The notes beneath the pieces are model-generated. The model did no database searches. It was not told the origin of the DNA and was given only the letters and a program-made list of their open reading frames with translations. This document shows, piece by piece, positions 26,699 to 34,385 of a DNA stretch of 64,000 nucleotides. A program made the translations under genes and the position numbers. The DNA lies in contig NZ_FMYB01000008.1 in NCBI RefSeq assembly GCF_900104155.1, positions 62,001-126,000 of the forward strand, in the 5' to 3' direction. Numbering within the stretch: the first letter of the stretch is position 1; each line of letters starts with the position of its first letter. The DNA comes from Butyrivibrio sp. INlla16 (GTDB lineage Bacteria; Bacillota; Clostridia; Lachnospirales; Lachnospiraceae).

Positions 26699-26812
26699 AT
26701 TCTTCGGGGCAGGGTGTAATTCCCGACCGGCGGTGACAGTCCGCGACTCGCGAAAGCGACTGATTTGGTGAAATTCCAAGACCGACAGTAAAGTCTGGAT
26801 GGTAGAAGTAAT
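26699..26812 (+). promoter_or_regulatory. FMN riboswitch (RFN element) controlling ribU
   Basis: The conserved RFN blocks are present in order: TTCGGGGCAGGGTG, AATTCCCGACCGGCGGTGA, AGTCCGCGA, GATTTGGTGAAATTCC, AGACCGACAGTAAAGTC and TGGATGG. It lies in the 367-bp gap before ribU and is followed by a terminator-like hairpin at 26857-26890. FMN binding should stop ribU expression. Confidence 0.97.
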
Positions 26813-26856
26813 GCATTATAATAGCTGTTATTTTGCTGTTTTATTGTGCGCGTATT

Positions 26857-26890
26857 AAGGCGAAGCCCCCATGCAGGTTTCGCCTTTTTG
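26857..26890 (+). terminator. Terminator of the FMN riboswitch expression platform
   Basis: AAGGCGAA pairs with TTTCGCCTT across a loop containing GCCCCCATGCAGG, then TTTTTG. Its position after the RFN element supports transcriptional control. Confidence 0.82.
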
Positions 26891-26999
26891 TTTCACGATT
26901 TTTCTTCGTGATTCAGGCGCATAAAAATGCGGATATGGCTGTTATTCCTCGGGAATCCTTCGGTTCAAAAATCTAAAGAACACGGGGAGGAACAATCAA

Positions 27000-27644
27000 A
27001 TGTTCAAAAACAAATTCACAACAAAGCAAATCGTATTAACAGGAATGCTCGCAGCACTTGCAGGCGTACTCATGTCACTGGAAATCTCGGTGCCGATGAT
27101 GCCGCCGTTCTATAAGTTTGACTTTAGCGACGTGCCTGCAATCATCGCTCTTTTCCTTATGGGACCTGCGGAAGGCGCACTGGTTGAGATCATCAAGCTT
27201 GTAGTAAAGCTACTTCTCACGGGAACTAACTCAATGTATGTCGGAGAGCTTGTAAACCTTATGGCCATCATTCTTTTCATAATTCCCACCTGGATTGTTT
27301 ATAAGAAGATGGGACAGACAAGAAAGGCTGCTATGGTAGCACTTATAGTCAGTGTTGTTATAAGAACCGGTGCAGCATGCTTCTTAAATGCCTGCATTTC
27401 ACTTCCTTTATATGCAAAAGCGATGGGAGTATCTCTTGATGATGTCGTAAAAATGGTCGGTGGAGTAAATGCAAGAATCCAGAACCTTCAGACATTTATC
27501 ATCTATGCGACAATACCTTTCAATGTAGTAAAACTGGCAATCAACAGTTTCATAGGCTATGCAGTATATGACAGACTTCTCGCAGCTGTTCCTTCAGCAA
27601 GGGGACTCAGATCAGATAATGAACAGGTGCAGGAGGCAGCTTGA
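27000..27644 (+). CDS. ribU: Riboflavin ECF transporter S component
   Basis: A 214-residue membrane protein with about six hydrophobic segments. FYKFDFSDVPAI near 37-48 is the riboflavin-contacting motif of RibU. The N terminus KNKFTTKQIVLTGMLAALA matches the family helix 1. It binds riboflavin outside and needs the shared ECF T and A subunits encoded elsewhere. GGGGAGGAA precedes the ATG, and the FMN riboswitch upstream confirms the substrate. Its TGA overlaps the ATG of the creatininase gene. Confidence 0.95.
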   Translation: MFKNKFTTKQIVLTGMLAALAGVLMSLEISVPMMPPFYKFDFSDVPAIIALFLMGPAEGALVEIIKLVVKLLLTGTNSMYVGELVNLMAIILFIIPTWIVYKKMGQTRKAAMVALIVSVVIRTGAACFLNACISLPLYAKAMGVSLDDVVKMVGGVNARIQNLQTFIIYATIPFNVVKLAINSFIGYAVYDRLLAAVPSARGLRSDNEQVQEAA

Positions 27645-28453
27645 TGATACAGGAATACCAAAATCTTTCAAGGCTGCAGATGGAGCAGGTGGATAAAGAA
27701 AAGACTCTCGTAGTGGTACCGCTCGGCGCACTGGAACAGCATGGAAACCAGGCGCCTCTTGGCACCGATACGATCATTGCGGATGAGATGAAAAAGAGAA
27801 TAATGGGGAAGCTCTCTTTGGATAAAAGCGATGAAGTCCTTTCGGGATCGGTTCTTTTCTTTCCGACAATTCCTGTGGGATACAGTGTTGAACACCTTTC
27901 TTTTTGCGGTTCGATATCTTTCAAACCGCAGACTTACTACAGTGTTTTGTATGACATAGCAGAGTGCCTGGCAAGGCATGGCTTTAAGCATATAGCTCTT
28001 CTCATCTGCCACGGAGGGAACCGCGCAACAGCAGAGATAGTCAGTCGTCAGATAAGGCGTGATCTTGGGATATATGTCTACTTGATTTCATCGGGCTCTT
28101 TCTCGGATCCGGAAGTAAAGAAGACAATAACTCCGGGAAATGAAGCCGATTTTCACGGGGGAGAAATGGAAACCGCCATGGTGATGGCAAGGGATGAGAA
28201 CCTTGTGGACCTTACGACTTCAAGCACGGGGCATTATTCAATCTCGGAAAAAGGTGCAAAGCTTGCATTTTTCGGAAGCACATCTCTTCCCTGGATGGGG
28301 GAGGACTTCACCACCGATGAAGGAAAGCCTATCGGTATAGGCGGAGATCCCAGCGGTGCGACAGCCCAAAAAGGTGAGATCATTCTTGATGTTAGTGCGA
28401 GGGATGCCGCAAACGGAATAAAGGAAATAATGAAATTTATGGTGACCTGCTGA
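27644..28453 (+). CDS. Creatininase-family amidohydrolase co-expressed with ribU
   Basis: 269 residues with the family's metal ligands: PLGALEQHGNQAPLGTDT near 25-42 (Glu, His, Asp), CHGGNR near 125 and HGGEMETAM near 171. Members include creatininase, the MftE peptidase and the archaeal FAPy-type deformylase ArfB of flavin synthesis. ATG at 27644 (TGATG overlap with ribU) has AGGAGG 7 bp upstream; the TTG at 27641 is less likely. Since it is the second gene of an FMN-riboswitch operon, a role in flavin salvage or turnover is inferred, but the substrate is open. Confidence 0.88.
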   Translation: MIQEYQNLSRLQMEQVDKEKTLVVVPLGALEQHGNQAPLGTDTIIADEMKKRIMGKLSLDKSDEVLSGSVLFFPTIPVGYSVEHLSFCGSISFKPQTYYSVLYDIAECLARHGFKHIALLICHGGNRATAEIVSRQIRRDLGIYVYLISSGSFSDPEVKKTITPGNEADFHGGEMETAMVMARDENLVDLTTSSTGHYSISEKGAKLAFFGSTSLPWMGEDFTTDEGKPIGIGGDPSGATAQKGEIILDVSARDAANGIKEIMKFMVTC

Positions 28454-28545
28454 AAAAACAAACCTCTTCTAAGTGGTCAGAGGGAAAAGGATTTGATAAA
28501 ATAATCTTTGTAGTTTCTAATGACTTGCAAAGGGGGATATGAAAA

Positions 28546-28800
28546 ATGGCCAGACAAAGCAGTGTTAAGAGAGCACTTGAAGCAACCGGAAGTTTTGCCA
28601 CTGCTCAGAAAAACATCGTAGTTCAGTATCAAAACAGTGACCGCACTACCGATGACATTTTAAAGAAAATCAAAGAGGATGCGCTTTCTCATGGAGTATC
28701 GGAAGCGGATTTTCAGAAAATCGATGTCTATATAAAGCCTGAGGAGCACAAGGTTTTCTATGTTGTTAACGGTAATGTAAACGGCTGCGTTGATTTCTGA
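28546..28800 (+). CDS. DUF6465 family protein
   Basis: 84 residues. It has the family's beta-type N-terminal QYQNSD start, an amphipathic helix (residues 30-55) and the conserved closing VYIKPEEHKVFYVVNG...VDF. The function of this short clostridial family is unknown. AAAGGGGGAT precedes the ATG. It is 15 bp upstream of a ParA-type ATPase and probably co-transcribed. Confidence 0.8.
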   Translation: MARQSSVKRALEATGSFATAQKNIVVQYQNSDRTTDDILKKIKEDALSHGVSEADFQKIDVYIKPEEHKVFYVVNGNVNGCVDF

Positions 28801-28815
28801 GGGAGGGGATGAAAA

Positions 28816-29583
28816 ATGTCTACTATATTCGTGGTTGCCAACCAGAAGGGCGGTATCGGTAAAAGCACTACTGCAACCAATCTTGCGGGAATTCTTGGAA
28901 GAAAAGCAAAGACACTTTTGATAGACGCTGATCCTCAGTGCAACAGCACAAGCACCTATGATGCCAAGATTGAGGACGTCGCTACGCTTTATGATGTAAT
29001 AATCGACTCTGATAAATTGCCGATTGCGGAAGCTATCCAGCATACAGAAAACGGCGATATTGTAGCATCTGACCCTCTTCTTGTAAAAGCGGAGAAGATG
29101 CTTGACGGTGACCTTGAAGGCTTCTATCGCCTTAAGGATGCACTGGACGAGCTCGATGGATATGAGTACATCGTTATTGATACAGCGCCATCACTTAATA
29201 TCATCCTTTATAACTGCCTTATTGCAGCTGATAAAGTGATAATCCCTGTTACTGCGGACTCCTATGCGATGCAGGGAATCAGTCAGTTATACGACACGAT
29301 CATGTCTGTGAAAAAGAGACAGAACAGAAATCTTTCCATCGCCGGACTTCTTCTTGTCAGATATTCTGGGAGATCCAACCTTGAGAAGGAAACCCGTGAC
29401 AATATAGAAAAGACAGCAAAGAAGATGGATACGAAGCTCTTTAAAACAGTTATCCGTGAATGTATAAAGACAAAGGAAGCTCAGGAAGCCAAGAGACTTT
29501 TGATAGACTATGCTCCCAAGTGCAACACCTGCCTTGATTATATCGACTTTACCGCGGAGCTTCTGAAAAAATCACGGAAATAA
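28816..29583 (+). CDS. ParA/Soj-type ATPase without a ParB partner
   Basis: 255 residues. The deviant Walker A is NQKGGIGKSTTATNLA near 9-24 (KGGIGKST with the signature Lys), Walker A' is LLIDADPQCN near 37 and Walker B VIDTAPS near 117. These ATPases move DNA or protein cargo along the nucleoid. Chromosomal Soj is normally followed by parB; here the neighbours are DUF6465 and a terminator, so it is an orphan, possibly placing another cargo. GGGAGGGGA precedes the ATG. Confidence 0.9.
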   Translation: MSTIFVVANQKGGIGKSTTATNLAGILGRKAKTLLIDADPQCNSTSTYDAKIEDVATLYDVIIDSDKLPIAEAIQHTENGDIVASDPLLVKAEKMLDGDLEGFYRLKDALDELDGYEYIVIDTAPSLNIILYNCLIAADKVIIPVTADSYAMQGISQLYDTIMSVKKRQNRNLSIAGLLLVRYSGRSNLEKETRDNIEKTAKKMDTKLFKTVIRECIKTKEAQEAKRLLIDYAPKCNTCLDYIDFTAELLKKSRK

Positions 29584-29629
29584 TCGCAATAATTGGCATG
29601 ATAAAAACAATATTGTTTTAGAGTGTGGG

Positions 29630-29676
29630 AGCCTTATATGCTACATTAGAAATGCAGCATATAAGGCTTTTTATTT
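29630..29676 (+). terminator. Terminator after the parA-type gene
   Basis: AGCCTTATATGCT and AGCATATAAGGCT form a 13-bp perfect stem, followed by TTTTTATTTT. Confidence 0.92.
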
Positions 29677-29719
29677 TGTTAATAATTCTATTTTTTTAGG
29701 GAACAGGGAGAATCAGGGT

Positions 29720-31222
29720 ATGAGCAGCGAAAAAATAATCGTAAAAAAAGATAACAGGATGGAATTCAATAATCACGTGGATTACTGCGTCGGCACGGGA
29801 AGGCTTGGACTGGCACTGACAGAGGAGTATTTGAAAGAGCTCGAATTTGTACAGAACATGATCGGCTTTTCCTACATAAGAGGGCACGGCCTTTTCTCTG
29901 ATGATGTGGCTATCTACAACGAGTACGAAGAGGACGGCGAGACAAAAGTAGAGTACAACTACACTTATATAGACAGGATTTTTGACAGCTTTTTGCGACT
30001 TGGCATCAGGCCTTACCTTGAGCTTGGATTCATGCCGGGGCAGCTTGCCAGCGGAACTCAGACGATCTTTTACTGGAAGGGGAATACCACTCCGCCCAAG
30101 GATTATAAAAAGTGGACAGATATGGTTATTGCTCTTCTTGCACACCTTAAAAAGCGCTACGGAGAAGAAACTGTAACATGGCCTATTGAGGTGTGGAATG
30201 AGCCCAATCTGCCGGGCTTTTGGTACAAGGCTGACATGCAGGAATATTTCAAATTATTCAAGGAGACGTTTCTTGCAATTAAGAACTATGACTCAAGATA
30301 TAAGGTCGGAGGTCCTGCCATCTGCGGCGTAAGGGATGCGGAGTGGATAGAGGCTTTCCTTGAGTTTTGTAAAAAGGAGGGAATAAAACCCGACAGGATT
30401 ACAAGACATCATTACACTGTGGAATTCCCGGAGCGTATCGGACATTATGATTATTCAAAACTGGAGGATCCAAAGATGCGTTTTGAGAATCTTCAGTCCA
30501 CCAGGGATATCGTGGATTCTTATGATGAATTCAGAGGGCTCCCCATACATCTGTCGGAATTTAGCACCTCATATACTCCAAGGGGCGTAATCCATGATAC
30601 AAATTTGAATGCCGCATATCTTGCCGGGCAGCTGGCGGGACTTGGGGATGTGAATGAAGCATATTCCTACTGGACCTTCGGAGATGTGTTCGAGGAGCAG
30701 GGAGTTCAGCATTCCCTATTCCATGGAGGCTTTGGAATGGTTGCGGATGGGAATATTCCCAAGCCGACCTTCTGGACTTTCTATTTTTATAAGCAGTTAA
30801 AAATGTTTGGCACAGACTGTGTATATCGCGATGACAAGGCGGTAATTGTTAAGAATGATTCCGGCTACGCAGGAGTATTGTGGAATATAGGTGAGGATGA
30901 GATTATCGCTGATTTAGACTTCGAACTTCCGGAAGACGGTGAGTATACACTTATCAAAAAGACTGTCGATGAGACCTGCTGCAATCCTTTGAAATTGTGG
31001 CACGACTTGGGAGAGCCGGCATACCCGTCGAAGGCGGAGAAGGAAATGATTAAGAGCGCTGCATGGCCTCTTACAACGAGCTCTGTTGAAGTATCAAAGA
31101 ACGGAACGGTGGATGTTTCATTTACATTGAAAAAACATGGAGTATTATATTTTACTCTCACCAAGAGGGATTTCACTCCTGACCGAGGCTATGACTACGA
31201 CAAGGTGATTTCATTTCATTAA
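29720..31222 (+). CDS. Glycoside hydrolase family 39, probable beta-xylosidase
   Basis: 500 residues without a signal peptide, so cytoplasmic. The acid/base Glu lies in VWNEPNLPGFW (near 156) and the nucleophile Glu in IHLSEFSTSY (near 279), both as in GH39. A C-terminal beta-sandwich from about 370 is typical. It would remove xylose from the non-reducing end of imported xylo-oligosaccharides. Retaining enzymes of GH39 also include alpha-iduronidases, but this bacterial clade is mostly xylosidase. It stands alone downstream of a terminator. Confidence 0.9.
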   Translation: MSSEKIIVKKDNRMEFNNHVDYCVGTGRLGLALTEEYLKELEFVQNMIGFSYIRGHGLFSDDVAIYNEYEEDGETKVEYNYTYIDRIFDSFLRLGIRPYLELGFMPGQLASGTQTIFYWKGNTTPPKDYKKWTDMVIALLAHLKKRYGEETVTWPIEVWNEPNLPGFWYKADMQEYFKLFKETFLAIKNYDSRYKVGGPAICGVRDAEWIEAFLEFCKKEGIKPDRITRHHYTVEFPERIGHYDYSKLEDPKMRFENLQSTRDIVDSYDEFRGLPIHLSEFSTSYTPRGVIHDTNLNAAYLAGQLAGLGDVNEAYSYWTFGDVFEEQGVQHSLFHGGFGMVADGNIPKPTFWTFYFYKQLKMFGTDCVYRDDKAVIVKNDSGYAGVLWNIGEDEIIADLDFELPEDGEYTLIKKTVDETCCNPLKLWHDLGEPAYPSKAEKEMIKSAAWPLTTSSVEVSKNGTVDVSFTLKKHGVLYFTLTKRDFTPDRGYDYDKVISFH

Positions 31223-31347
31223 CACAAAATGAAATATAATTCGCGGAGGATGCTTTTCGTATTTTTAATTTCAACTTTATCGGAGGTTTAGATTTCTGGA
31301 ATATAATATAGAGAGGCTTTATAATTATTGAATGAAGGAAGTTCTGA

Positions 31348-31563
31348 ATGGAAAGATATATAGCATCTAAACGAATCTGTGATAAAAATATTGATATACT
31401 CAAACTGGATGAAGAAACTCTGGCATATATGAGAGATAAAGATATCGAGACTATCAGAGATTTTATCGGTGTTCAGAATAAGTTAAAACCCAAATATGCA
31501 GACGTGGTAAAAAAGAAAATCAAGTATCTGATCCAGGCAATGGAGAGACGAGGGATAAAATGA
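31348..31563 (+). CDS. Unassigned 71-residue helical protein
   Basis: The protein is Lys-rich and mostly helical. Residues 17-60 (LDEETLAYMRDKDIETIRD and the later LKPKYADVVKKKIKYL) resemble the helix-hairpin-helix arrangement of an RNA polymerase alpha C-terminal domain, but I cannot claim homology. GAAGGAAG precedes the ATG. Its stop overlaps the start of the next gene (ATGA), so the two work as one unit. The 125 bp before it (31223-31347) hold no clear signal. Confidence 0.65.
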   Translation: MERYIASKRICDKNIDILKLDEETLAYMRDKDIETIRDFIGVQNKLKPKYADVVKKKIKYLIQAMERRGIK

Positions 31564-32468
31564 CAGCTTATTATCATCTCCCCGGTTTATTCGAATTTTA
31601 TGACTTATACAAAATCTTCCTGCCGCTCTTTAGAGAGCGCAGGGAGTATTTTTATGATTGGTGTGAAATAGGCTCAATTTATGGCGCTCCCGGCGATTGC
31701 ACATGGGGCGGCGGAAGAGTGGGTTTCGGAGATGCAGACCCGGAAGAGGTGGCCTTGCTGATGAAGCAGTATGGAATCTCTGCGCGGCTTACGTTCAGTA
31801 ATTCTCTGCTTGAGGAGAAGCACCTTTCTGACAAGAAGTGCAATTACTTATGTTCCTTGTTTGAGACAAGTGTTGGAGAAGAGCCGGACAATCTGGGAAA
31901 TGGAATAATACTTCATTCAGATATTCTTCTTAAGTATCTAAAGGAAAAATATTCCGGTTTTTATTTTGTTTCAAGTACAACAAAGGTGTTGACTGAGTTT
32001 TCGGAGCTTGAAAAAGAACTTAACCGCAGCGAATTCAGCTATGTTGTACCGGACTTCAGACTAAATAAGGAATTAGATAAACTAAGTGCCCTATCACCTT
32101 TGCAGAAGCAGAAGGTGGAGTTTTTGTGCAATGAATGCTGCTGGTTTGACTGCTATGACAGAAAGAATTGCTATGAAAACGTCAGCAGGAAAAGTCTCGG
32201 CGAGAACTGTAAGGATCACATGTGTGTCTCTCCTGAATCAGGCATAGGCTACCGCTTTTCCGATGCCATGAAGAATCCCGGATTCATTGGAATTGAAGAT
32301 ATTCAAAAAATATACATGCCTGCAGGCTTCTCTAATTTCAAAATTGAAGGGAGAAGCCTTGGAAACGCCATTATTCTGGAATTCTTGCTCTATTACATGA
32401 CAAAACCCGAATACCAACTAAAAGTCAGGGAAGAAGTATACCTGGACAGCATGCTGGATTTGTTTTAG
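31560..32468 (+). CDS. U32-peptidase-like protein with Cys cluster, function unknown
   Basis: 302 residues. The late FKIEGRSLGNAIILEFL (near 262-278) matches the FKIEGR signature of U32 proteins, and a Cys-rich stretch at about 190-222 (CNECC...C...C...C...C) is placed where U32-type UbiU/UbiV proteins and RlhA bind [4Fe-4S] clusters. A modification or O2-independent hydroxylation role is therefore possible, though not shown. Early GSIYGAPGDCTWGGG is unlike typical U32 starts. It overlaps the 71-residue gene by 4 bp. Confidence 0.6.
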   Translation: MTAYYHLPGLFEFYDLYKIFLPLFRERREYFYDWCEIGSIYGAPGDCTWGGGRVGFGDADPEEVALLMKQYGISARLTFSNSLLEEKHLSDKKCNYLCSLFETSVGEEPDNLGNGIILHSDILLKYLKEKYSGFYFVSSTTKVLTEFSELEKELNRSEFSYVVPDFRLNKELDKLSALSPLQKQKVEFLCNECCWFDCYDRKNCYENVSRKSLGENCKDHMCVSPESGIGYRFSDAMKNPGFIGIEDIQKIYMPAGFSNFKIEGRSLGNAIILEFLLYYMTKPEYQLKVREEVYLDSMLDLF

Positions 32469-32556
32469 GTCTATTGGGGGTTAGACATGGAATATGGGGC
32501 ATATCATACGGTGTAACTGCGCACTTTTGTGGTATAATTTTTAGAAAGATATTTTT

Positions 32557-32787
32557 GTAAATGAGAGAGCATTTTCAGCAAATTGGTACCCATTTTAGGG
32601 GCTTTTTTAGAGCTTTATATGACTTTTTGTAAATGAGAAGGCATTTTCTAGCATTTGGTACCCATGATTTTTCAAAACAGGGATACCAAAATGGCAAATC
32701 AGGCTCTCTATTTACTTTAAAGAGATAAACATGCCTGAAAAGTGCTTGAAAAGTATACCAAAATGCCGGAAAGCTTATTTCATTTAC
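32557..32787. repeat. 231-bp nested inverted repeat made of four 35-bp copies
   Basis: Four 35-bp copies fit GTAAATGA..., a central AGC..TTTC..GC, and ATTTGGTACCC: forward at 32557-32591 and 32629-32663, reversed at 32681-32715 and 32753-32787. Copies within each arm are 72 bp apart and both pairs share one dyad centre near 32672, so the whole element folds back on itself with a 17-base loop. It takes up most of the gap 32469-32811 and abuts the 5'-truncated Rpn gene. A TATAAT at 32533-32538 lies before it. Confidence 0.85.
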
Positions 32788-32811
32788 TTTTAAGGCGCTA
32801 TGCTTTGACAA

Positions 32812-33143
32812 TTCATCAGATTTTCCTACTGGTTCATAAGGCGGAGGTATTCAATATGTTGTTAACAGAGTATAACGAAGCAGAGACAATGGAATTGTTT
32901 AAGGCTGAATATCTTGCAGAAGGCATGGAAAAAGGCATGGAAAAAGGCATGGAAAAAGGCATGGAAAAACGTCTTGTTGAACAGATATGCAAAAAGCTAG
33001 CCAAAAAGAAGAGCGTTGCTGCTATTGCCGATGAGCTTGAAGAATCCGAGGCCAGAATAGAACTTATTTGTAAGATTGCTGAAAACTATGCTCCAAATTA
33101 CGATGTGGATGCTATTCTTCAGGAATTGAGTAAAGAAGCGTAA
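32812..33143 (+). pseudogene. C-terminal remnant of an Rpn-type nuclease/transposase family gene
   Basis: The readable part, HKAEVFNMLLTEYNEAETM and on, matches the tail of Rpn (PD-(D/E)XK) proteins, including a repeated GMEK segment and a helical LVEQICKKLAKKKSV tail. The nuclease domain that should precede it is missing; instead the 231-bp foldback repeat lies there. The open frame continues to a GTG at 32742 inside that repeat, which I do not believe. A 12-bp unit is repeated four times in it (32922-32969). Confidence 0.7.
32922..32969 (+). repeat. 12-bp tandem repeat, four copies (GGCATGGAAAAA)
   Basis: Four perfect in-frame copies encode GMEK units. Length is a multiple of three, so slippage would change only the tail length. 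Such repeats are common in Rpn-family tails. Confidence 0.9.
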
Positions 33144-33162
33144 TGTGATATCGGGAGGAAAT

Positions 33163-33552
33163 ATGGAACAGGTAATAGCTCTTTTGGGAGAAAAGTTCGA
33201 GGAAGTTTTACCTATGGTAGGAGAGAATCTGGATGGGCTTGTGTCTTTAGTAGTCTGGATTCTTGCGTTATCGGTATTTGGAAGACTTTTAAGAAAAAAG
33301 ACCGGGCAGGCAGCTAAGAGCGGGACGGCTGATAACAATAAACGAGAAGCATCTTCGATGCCGCACGCGCATAAGCCGGCCGGGGTATATAATACATACA
33401 ATAGGAAAAATGCAAGAAACGACGCAGGTGCTATGCCACACAGACATGACAAAGGGCACTATACCTCCATGTCGGATGCGTCGAGGCTTCCAAAGGGTTA
33501 CATCCTGTTAAACGGCGAACCCGTAAGAGTTGCCGACCTTGATGGAAAATAA
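33163..33552 (+). CDS. Hypothetical single-span membrane protein with His-rich tail
   Basis: 129 residues. A membrane segment lies near residues 22-42 (GLVSLVVWILALSVFG), followed by a basic, Lys/Asn-rich cytoplasmic or linker part with repeated HAHK and HRHDKGH segments and a closing PKGYILLNGEPVRVADL. I recognise no family. ATG at 33163 has GGGAGG 4 bp upstream; the longer frame from 33145 lacks a ribosome site. Confidence 0.65.
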   Translation: MEQVIALLGEKFEEVLPMVGENLDGLVSLVVWILALSVFGRLLRKKTGQAAKSGTADNNKREASSMPHAHKPAGVYNTYNRKNARNDAGAMPHRHDKGHYTSMSDASRLPKGYILLNGEPVRVADLDGK

Positions 33553-33620
33553 TAAGATGAGCAGATTCTAGCGCTTTTGGTGTGATGTGTCTGCTCCATT
33601 TTTTTAATGGAGGTAATTCC

Positions 33621-34289
33621 ATGAACATTTTCGATATTATAGGACCGGTGATGATAGGACCTTCGAGTTCTCACACTGCGGGTGCGGTGCGGCTCGGCAG
33701 AGTTGTCAACAAGCTTATAGATGACAGAAAATTAAAAAAGGTTGAGATCACCCTGTCCGGATCTTTTGCCCAGACTTACAGGGGACATGGAACAGACAGA
33801 GCGCTTCTTGCCGGAATAATGGGGTACAAAAGCTATTCTCCCGAAATCAGGGATGCGCATAAGATCGCAGCTGAGCGGGGAATAGAGTACACATTTATAA
33901 AAGAGAACATCAAGGGGGCACACCCCAATACCGCGCGCATTCATTACTTTTTGGAGGATGGCTCCGAAGGCGTGATGCAGGGCGCCAGCGTTGGTGGAGG
34001 CAATATCCTTGTAAAACAGATAAATGGTATGGATGTGGAATTTTCCGGTGACAACAATACAATCCTTGTGATGCACGAGGACAAACCCGGTGTTATTGCG
34101 AGCGTCACAAATATGATGCACTGGGAACACGAGGATCTGAATATCTCCAAGTTCCATCTCTCGCGCCAGGAAAAGGGCGGAGAAGCCATCATGACCATTG
34201 AAATAGATAACAAGCCGCCGGAGACACTGGTAGATGAGATAAGAGGTATCGACCACGTCCTTAACGCAATTCTGATCAAAAGAGTTTAG
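33621..34289 (+). CDS. sdaAB: L-serine dehydratase, iron-sulfur-dependent, beta subunit
   Basis: 222 residues. IGPSSSHTAGAVRLG near 12 is the conserved N-terminal signature, and the C-terminal ~75 residues form an ACT domain (HEDKPGVIASVTNMM). With the alpha subunit it converts L-serine to pyruvate and ammonia. GGAGGT is 6 bp before the ATG at 33621; the earlier frame start lacks one. The alpha subunit gene follows after about 97 bp that hold a REP-like repeat. Confidence 0.95.
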   Translation: MNIFDIIGPVMIGPSSSHTAGAVRLGRVVNKLIDDRKLKKVEITLSGSFAQTYRGHGTDRALLAGIMGYKSYSPEIRDAHKIAAERGIEYTFIKENIKGAHPNTARIHYFLEDGSEGVMQGASVGGGNILVKQINGMDVEFSGDNNTILVMHEDKPGVIASVTNMMHWEHEDLNISKFHLSRQEKGGEAIMTIEIDNKPPETLVDEIRGIDHVLNAILIKRV

Positions 34290-34302
34290 CGAGCAACATT
34301 AA

Positions 34303-34377
34303 GCCTTCCCCTAGGGGGAAAGCATAACAATAAAGCCTTCCCCTAGGGGGGAAGGTGGCGCGAAGCGCCGGATGAGG
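34303..34377 (+). repeat. REP-like double-headed repeat before sdaAA (copy 2)
   Basis: Heads GCCTTCCCCTAGGGGG at 34303 and 34335 are joined by about 13 bp, then GGTGGCGCGAAGCGCC and GGATGAGG (34354-34377). The end of the repeat supplies the AGGTG that serves as the ribosome site for sdaAA (ATG at 34386). It matches the layout of copy 1. Confidence 0.85.
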
Positions 34378-34385
34378 TGAACAAA

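Noticed and set aside
32742..32811. N-terminal extension of the Rpn-type frame
   Set aside because: It starts at a GTG inside the foldback repeat and shows no family similarity before HKAEVFN.
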